DNA of 8,265 nucleotides, taken from positions 1 through 8,265 of the forward strand of contig JAFDHW010000089.1 in assembly GCA_019308705.1 (NCBI GenBank), written 5' to 3'. Below are positions 3,750 through 8,265 of the stretch, in pieces. Under the pieces are notes generated by a model that did not search any database, had not been told where the DNA came from, and saw nothing but the letters and a program-made list of their open reading frames with translations. The position numbers were made by a program, and so were the translations under genes. This DNA is from Deltaproteobacteria bacterium (GTDB taxonomy: Bacteria; Desulfobacterota; Desulfobacteria; Desulfobacterales; Desulfatibacillaceae). The first letter of the stretch is position 1. The number at the start of each line of letters is the position of its first letter.

Positions 3750-6240
3750 ACCCCAAGCCGGCCGCCGCGTCCTTCCGGCCATGTGCCTGGCGCTGTTTCT
3801 GCTGCCCTTCGTGCTGTACGCCCCCTCGGTGCCGGGGCCGTTTCTGCTGGATGGCATGACCAGCATCAAGACCAACCCGTCCATCCGGATATCCCGGCTC
3901 GACCCCCAAAGCCTCTGGGAGGCGGCCACGGGCGGGTACGTGAAGCACCGGCCCATCCCCCACCTGACCTTTGCCCTCGATTACCTGGCACACGGCATGG
4001 AGCCCGCAGGGTTCAGGCTGGTGAACATCCTCATCCACTCCCTGGCCGCCCTGGCCCTGTTCGCCCTGTTTTTCACCACCCTTTCGCTGGCTCAGCCGGG
4101 GGCCTCCCGGGCCAGGGCGCGGAACCTGGCCTTTTTCGCGGCCCTTTTGTGGACCGCGCACCCGGTACAGGTCCAGGCGGTAGCCTACCTGGTCCAGCGC
4201 ATGACCTCCCTGGCCGCCCTGTTCTTCTTTCTTTCCGTGTTCGCCTACGCCCGGGGAAGAACCGCGGCGACCGTCCGCCGGGCCGCGGGCTGGTTCGCCC
4301 TGTGCGCGGCGTCCGGGGCCGGCGCGCTGCTGTCCAAGGAGATCGCGGCCACCCTCCCTGCGATTCTGCTCTTGTATGAATGGTACTTCCTCCAGGGCCT
4401 TTCCACGGCCTGGTTGCGGAAAAACGCGGTGTGGATTTTGGTGGCGGCCGCGGCCCTTGTGGCGGCGGCCCTGGTGTACACCAACTTTTCCCCCCTGGCC
4501 TACATCCGGACCACCTACCAGGCCCGGGAGTTTACCCTGTCCCAGCGGCTCTTCACGGAGCTTAGGGTGGTGGTCTTCTACCTCTCCCTTCTGGTCGCCC
4601 CCCTTCCGGGCCGGCAGAGCCTGCTCCACGACTTTTCCCTGTCCAGCGGATGGCTTGACCCCGCCTCCACCCTGGCGGCTGGCCTGTTTCTGGCGGCGCT
4701 TTTGGCGGCCGCCGTGGTTTTCGCCAAAAGGAGCCGGGTTTTCTCTTTTGCCGTGTTGTGGTTTTTGGGAAACCTGGTCATCGAATCCTCGGTCATCGGC
4801 CTGGAACTGGTGTTCGAGCACCGCATGTACCTGCCCGTGGCCTTCCTTTTCCTGGCGGCGGCGACCGGGCTGGACAGGCTGGTGCGCGTCCCCAAAAGGC
4901 AGGCCGCCGCGGTGGGGGCCGCGGCCCTTGTGCTTTGCGGCCTCACCTTGAACCGCAGCTTCGTGTGGGGCGACGGCTTGGCCCTCCTGCGGGAGGCGGC
5001 CGAAGCAAACCCCGAAAACGCCCGGCCCCTGTACAATATCTCTTTGAACCTTCTTCTGGAGGACAAAAACGAGGAGGCCAGGGAACCTCTCCTGCGGGCG
5101 GTGGCCATCGACGAGGCCGCCTACCAACGCCTGTTTTCCCGGGGCCGCGAGCTGGCCCGGGAGGGCAAGTCCGAACAGGCGCTGTGGTTTTTCCGCCGGG
5201 CGTTGGACTTAAAGGGCCGCCTGGCCGAGGGGTGCAACAACCTGGGCACCCTGGCCCGGAGGCAGGGCCGGCTAAAGGACGCGGAGAAATACCTCAAGGA
5301 GTCCATCCGCTGGGAGCCCAGGCAGGCCAGGGCGCGCCAGAACCTGGCCCTGCTTTACTTCGGCCAGGGCCGCATCGAGGAATGCGTGGAACAGTTGAAG
5401 ATCGTGCTGGCCTGGGACCCGGAAAACGCCGAGGTGATGAACAACCTGGGCGCGGTCATGGCCCGGCAGGGGAACTTCGCCGAGGCGGTTTCCTGGTACG
5501 AAAAAAGCCTGGAGACAAGGCCCGGCGACCTCACCACCCGGGTGAACCTGGCCGACGTGCTGGCGGCCGACGCCCGTCCGGAGGCGGCCCTGGCCCACTA
5601 CCAAAAGATACTTGAGGACAAGCCGGACTGGGAAGAGGTCCATTACCGCGTGGGCAGGCTGCTTTTCACCCGCAGGCGCCCGGAACAGGCTCTCGACCAC
5701 CTGAACCGGTGCCTTGAGGAGGATCCGGACCACAAGGAAGCCGCCATCCTGGCCGACCATGTGAAAAAAGTCATCGAGATCACCCGGCAGGACATGAAGC
5801 GGGCCGCAGACGCCCTCAAGACCGCCGTCGATCCCGCGGAGCGGGCGCACCTCAACCGTTGCCTGGTGGTCCTGCACAATCGGCTGGGCGAGGACGAAAA
5901 GGCCCTTGAGTACGCCCGGGCCGCCATGGACCTGGAAACCAACCCGGAGTCCATGAACCGCACCGGCCTCTTCCTGCTCCGGCTGGGCCGCCACCAGGAG
6001 GCCCAGGACCTGTTCTCCCGGGCCGCACGCTCGGCCCAGGGAAGGGAGAAGGCCAACGCCTACTATCACCTGGCGGTTTCCCGCGCCCTGCAGGGAAACC
6101 GGGAAGGGGCCGTCGAGGCCCTGAAACGGTACCTGGAGGCCGGCGGCAAAAAGCCTTCCCTGGCAAGGGACCCGGAGCTGGAGCCCTTGAGGGACAACCC
6201 TTGGTTCAGGGGGGAGATCCTCGCCAAGGCCGCTTCCTGA
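3736..6240 (+). CDS. TMTC-like GT-C membrane protein with long TPR array, 834 aa (paralogue B)
   Basis: This is a paralogue of the preceding gene. It overlaps it by 14 nt, so the two are probably translationally coupled, and AGGAG lies 4 nt before the ATG. The membrane part spans about residues 13-404 in about 12 segments and keeps HPVQVQAVAYLVQRM (142-156), SKE (200-202), HDF (298-300) and EHRMYLP (361-367). The first outer loop reads LLDG: Asp39 remains but the second Asp of the usual pair is Gly40, and NRPV has become HRPI (71-74). Residues 427-805 hold about eleven TPR-like repeats, the longest array of the three, with a degenerate repeat near 666-700. The C-terminus (DPELEPLRDNPWF, 812-824) is a common cap of bacterial TPR proteins. 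It may be an active enzyme with altered chemistry, or mainly a scaffold. A glycosyltransferase origin is well supported, but activity is not established. Confidence 0.87.
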   Translation: MPPSEPQAGRRVLPAMCLALFLLPFVLYAPSVPGPFLLDGMTSIKTNPSIRISRLDPQSLWEAATGGYVKHRPIPHLTFALDYLAHGMEPAGFRLVNILIHSLAALALFALFFTTLSLAQPGASRARARNLAFFAALLWTAHPVQVQAVAYLVQRMTSLAALFFFLSVFAYARGRTAATVRRAAGWFALCAASGAGALLSKEIAATLPAILLLYEWYFLQGLSTAWLRKNAVWILVAAAALVAAALVYTNFSPLAYIRTTYQAREFTLSQRLFTELRVVVFYLSLLVAPLPGRQSLLHDFSLSSGWLDPASTLAAGLFLAALLAAAVVFAKRSRVFSFAVLWFLGNLVIESSVIGLELVFEHRMYLPVAFLFLAAATGLDRLVRVPKRQAAAVGAAALVLCGLTLNRSFVWGDGLALLREAAEANPENARPLYNISLNLLLEDKNEEAREPLLRAVAIDEAAYQRLFSRGRELAREGKSEQALWFFRRALDLKGRLAEGCNNLGTLARRQGRLKDAEKYLKESIRWEPRQARARQNLALLYFGQGRIEECVEQLKIVLAWDPENAEVMNNLGAVMARQGNFAEAVSWYEKSLETRPGDLTTRVNLADVLAADARPEAALAHYQKILEDKPDWEEVHYRVGRLLFTRRRPEQALDHLNRCLEEDPDHKEAAILADHVKKVIEITRQDMKRAADALKTAVDPAERAHLNRCLVVLHNRLGEDEKALEYARAAMDLETNPESMNRTGLFLLRLGRHQEAQDLFSRAARSAQGREKANAYYHLAVSRALQGNREGAVEALKRYLEAGGKKPSLARDPELEPLRDNPWFRGEILAKAAS

Positions 6241-6255
6241 GCCTGTGGAGCACGG

Positions 6256-8196
6256 ATGAAACCAATGGAACAAACCAACTCGTCTTCTGCTTTGCGCCCG
6301 TGGCGGCTCCTTCTGCTTCCTGTTTTCGTCGCCCTGGCCTTGGCGGTGTATTGGCCGGCCTTTTCCGGGCCGTTCGCCCTGGATGACCTGGACAACATCG
6401 TTTCCAACGACGAGGTGCACTTAAAGCGCCTGTCGGTTTCCGGACTGGCGGCCGCGGCTTTTTCCGGGCCGCCCATCCCCCGGCCCGTGTCCAAGGTGTC
6501 CTTTGGCATAAGCCACGTGATCCACGGGTTGACCGCCGGCGGATTCCGGATGGACAACGCCGTGCTCCACGCCCTGGCCGCGTTCGTTTTGTTCCTTCTC
6601 TTCTCCGCGGTGCTCGAAGCTTCGGGCCGGGGGGAGGGGCCCTCCCGGAACCTGGCGGCCGCCGCGGCCTTGTTGTGGCTCCTCCACCCGGTCCAGACCC
6701 AGACCGTGTCCTACGTGGTCCAGCGCATGGCGCTTTTGTCGGCCCTGTTTTCCTTCGTCTGCCTGTGGGCTTACGTGCGCGGCCGCATGGCGCGGGGCGG
6801 GACGAGGCGGGGGTGGTTCGCCCTGTGCGGCGTGTTTTGGGCCCTGGCTTTGGGGTCCAAGGAAACCGCGGCCGTGGTTCCCCTGCTGGTTCTTTTGGTG
6901 GAATGGTTCTTTTTCCAGGACCTTTCCGTTCAATGGCTGAAGAAGCGGCCCGAGGCGGCCGCGGCCGCGGTGCTTACGGTGGCGGCCGCTCTTTTCGTGG
7001 TGACTTCCTTCGACCCGCTGGGCCTGATCCGGAAAACCTACGAGCTTCGGGACTTCACCTTGGGCGAGCGGCTGCTCACCCAGGCCCGCGTGGTGGCCTC
7101 CTACGCGGCACTTCTGGCCGCGCCCTGGCCGGGAAGGATGTCCCTGGCCTACGGGGTTTCCCCCTCCACCGGACTCCTTTCGCCGCCCACGACGCTGGCC
7201 GCCCTGCTGTTTGTCGTCCTCGCCCTGGCCGCGGCCGCGGCCCTGGCCAAAAAACACCGGCTGGCGGCCTTCGCCGTGGTTTGGTTCTTCGCCGCCCTGG
7301 TCATGGAGTCCTCGTTTCTGGGCCTGGAGATGCGTTTCGACCACCGCCTGTACCTCCCCTCGGCCTTTCCGGTCCTGGCCGTGACGGCCGGGGCGGCGGC
7401 GCTTCTGGAAAGCCGCCGACAGGCGGCGGTGGTCTTGGTGCTGGCGGCGCTGGTCCTGGGGTTGTTTTCCGTGCGGCGCAACCACATTTGGGGGGACGGC
7501 GAGGCCCTGTGGATGGACAGCCTGGCCAAGGGCGGACCCGCCGACCGCTGCTGGTCCGGCCTGGGATACGTGTACCAGGAGCGGGGAGAATGGGAAAAAG
7601 GCGTGGCCGCCTACACCCGTTCCGTGCGCGCAAGGGAACGGAGGATCGCGGAACTCGCCAGGACGCCGGAGGGGGAGCCGGTAAAGCCCAAGCTCATGGA
7701 CTGGCAGAAGACCCATCTGGCCATTGGCTACTGCCAGTTGGGAACCCTTTATGCCTACGCCGGGAACCTGGAAAAGGCCGAGGAAAGCCTTTCGCGGTCC
7801 GTCGAAGCGCGCTCCGGCTACGTCAAGGGGCACATGAAGCTGGGTTTGGTCCTGGGGTTGCAGGGCAAGTACGACAAGGCCTGGGAACACCTGCAAAAGG
7901 CCCTGGAACTGGAGCCGGACAACGTGGAGGTCCTGCTCAACCTCGGCGACCTTTACGCCACCACGGGAAGGTACCAGCAGGCGGTGCAGAGCTACAGCCG
8001 GGCGGTCTCCATCGACCCGGCGAGCGCCCGGGCCCAGGGCTCGCTGGGCCGCCTGCTGGCCGGGCTGGGCAGGTTTTCCGAAGCGCGAAAGCACCTTGCG
8101 GCCGCATTGGCCCTGGACCCGAACCAGGCGGCCGTCCGGGAGGCCCTGGCCAAGGTGGACCAGGTCCTTGCCGGGCGGGCCCCCGCAGGCGGATGA
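6256..8196 (+). CDS. TMTC-like GT-C membrane protein with TPR domain, 646 aa (paralogue C)
   Basis: This is the third paralogue, 15 nt after the stop of B, with TGGAG 5 nt before the ATG. An in-frame ATG at 6265 is a less likely alternative. The membrane part (about 17-405) keeps the first-loop acidic pair (LDD, 43-44), HPVQTQTVSYVVQRM (144-158) and SKE (201-203). Other motifs have drifted: NRPV is PRPV (75-78), EHRMYLP is DHRLYLP (362-368), and the HDF element of the DUF1736-like loop is absent, replaced by SLAYGVS (296-302). About five TPR repeats follow (427-460 and 484-622), with a charged spacer of roughly 22 residues after the first. It is the last gene of the operon. The protein is expected in the inner membrane as a GT-C glycosyltransferase with a different donor or acceptor preference from A. 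That specificity is inference. Confidence 0.87.
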   Translation: MKPMEQTNSSSALRPWRLLLLPVFVALALAVYWPAFSGPFALDDLDNIVSNDEVHLKRLSVSGLAAAAFSGPPIPRPVSKVSFGISHVIHGLTAGGFRMDNAVLHALAAFVLFLLFSAVLEASGRGEGPSRNLAAAAALLWLLHPVQTQTVSYVVQRMALLSALFSFVCLWAYVRGRMARGGTRRGWFALCGVFWALALGSKETAAVVPLLVLLVEWFFFQDLSVQWLKKRPEAAAAAVLTVAAALFVVTSFDPLGLIRKTYELRDFTLGERLLTQARVVASYAALLAAPWPGRMSLAYGVSPSTGLLSPPTTLAALLFVVLALAAAAALAKKHRLAAFAVVWFFAALVMESSFLGLEMRFDHRLYLPSAFPVLAVTAGAAALLESRRQAAVVLVLAALVLGLFSVRRNHIWGDGEALWMDSLAKGGPADRCWSGLGYVYQERGEWEKGVAAYTRSVRARERRIAELARTPEGEPVKPKLMDWQKTHLAIGYCQLGTLYAYAGNLEKAEESLSRSVEARSGYVKGHMKLGLVLGLQGKYDKAWEHLQKALELEPDNVEVLLNLGDLYATTGRYQQAVQSYSRAVSIDPASARAQGSLGRLLAGLGRFSEARKHLAAALALDPNQAAVREALAKVDQVLAGRAPAGG

Positions 8197-8200
8197 TTTG

Positions 8201-8242
8201 CCGTGAAACCTTTTTTCATGGAATTTGTCCTGATTTTTTTTT
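8201..8242 (+). terminator. Weak terminator candidate after the operon
   Basis: CCGTGAAA (8201-8208) pairs with TTTCATGG (8214-8221) with one G-U pair and a 5-nt loop, starting 4 nt after the last stop codon. A run of nine T residues follows only at 8234-8242, 12 nt beyond the stem. That separation is too long for a textbook intrinsic terminator, so this is either a poor terminator or coincidence. The rest of 8197-8265 shows no gene start I can support. Confidence 0.3.
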
Positions 8243-8265
8243 AGTATGGACGTGCGCTCTTCACC

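Noticed and set aside
1590..8094. Very long minus-strand open frames (up to 557 codons) opposite the TMTC-like genes
   Set aside because: They are frame shadows of GC-rich genes. Their Gln/Gly/Arg/His-rich translations lack recognisable domains, while the plus-strand frames carry consistent family motifs.
1704..8196. CRISPR array or insertion sequence within the repeated TPR coding region
   Set aside because: The repetitiveness comes from TPR codons inside open frames. There are no regular direct repeats with unique spacers, no terminal inverted repeats and no transposase.

Overview
The window is GC-rich bacterial DNA. The gene types suggest a Desulfobacterota (former Deltaproteobacteria) or similar Gram-negative genome: polytopic membrane proteins fused to TPR arrays, and small secreted proteins with an N-terminal 'GQ.GI' motif and a C-terminal His. 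The phylum is inferred from gene content only, because no rRNA or housekeeping marker is present.

Left part, minus strand (1-1065). Two complete small secreted proteins of one family (154 aa at 601-1065, 150 aa at 82-534) lie head to tail. The first three codons of a probable third gene sit at the left edge (1-10) behind a good ribosome binding site. Each intercistronic gap carries a CAGGC-stemmed hairpin about 33-35 nt before the next start, which suggests the whole gene-plus-gap unit was duplicated. The proteins have signal peptides and are rich in Thr, Ser, Gly, Ile and Val. They resemble the DUF6160/FilF-like group of surface or pilus-associated proteins.

Middle (1066-1703). This is a 638-base divergent regulatory region with no convincing gene. 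It holds a minus-strand sigma70-type promoter (perfect TTGACA, TAGTAT) whose -10 is covered by a perfect dyad, GTATGC-AG-GCATAC. It also holds a run of strong stem-loops (1291-1497) ending in a canonical plus-strand intrinsic terminator (1508-1535). Just after that comes a plus-strand promoter (TTGACA, 17 bp, TAAGCT) for the right-hand operon. Both divergent transcripts would have long structured leaders.

Right part, plus strand (1704-8196). Three tandem paralogues (681, 834 and 646 aa) are packed into one operon, with a 14-nt overlap and then a 15-nt gap. Each has about 11-12 membrane segments of the GT-C fold, resembling TMTC-type protein O-mannosyltransferases, followed by 5 to 11 TPR repeats. 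The first retains all the family motifs I can recognise. The second has lost one Asp of the first-loop acidic pair, and the third has lost the HDF element and changed others.

Taken together, the simplest reading is a surface protein O-glycosylation locus. Membrane glycosyltransferases with TPR docking domains are encoded divergently from small secreted Thr/Ser-rich proteins that could be their acceptors. The enzyme class is supported by motifs. The acceptor link rests only on gene neighbourhood and composition.
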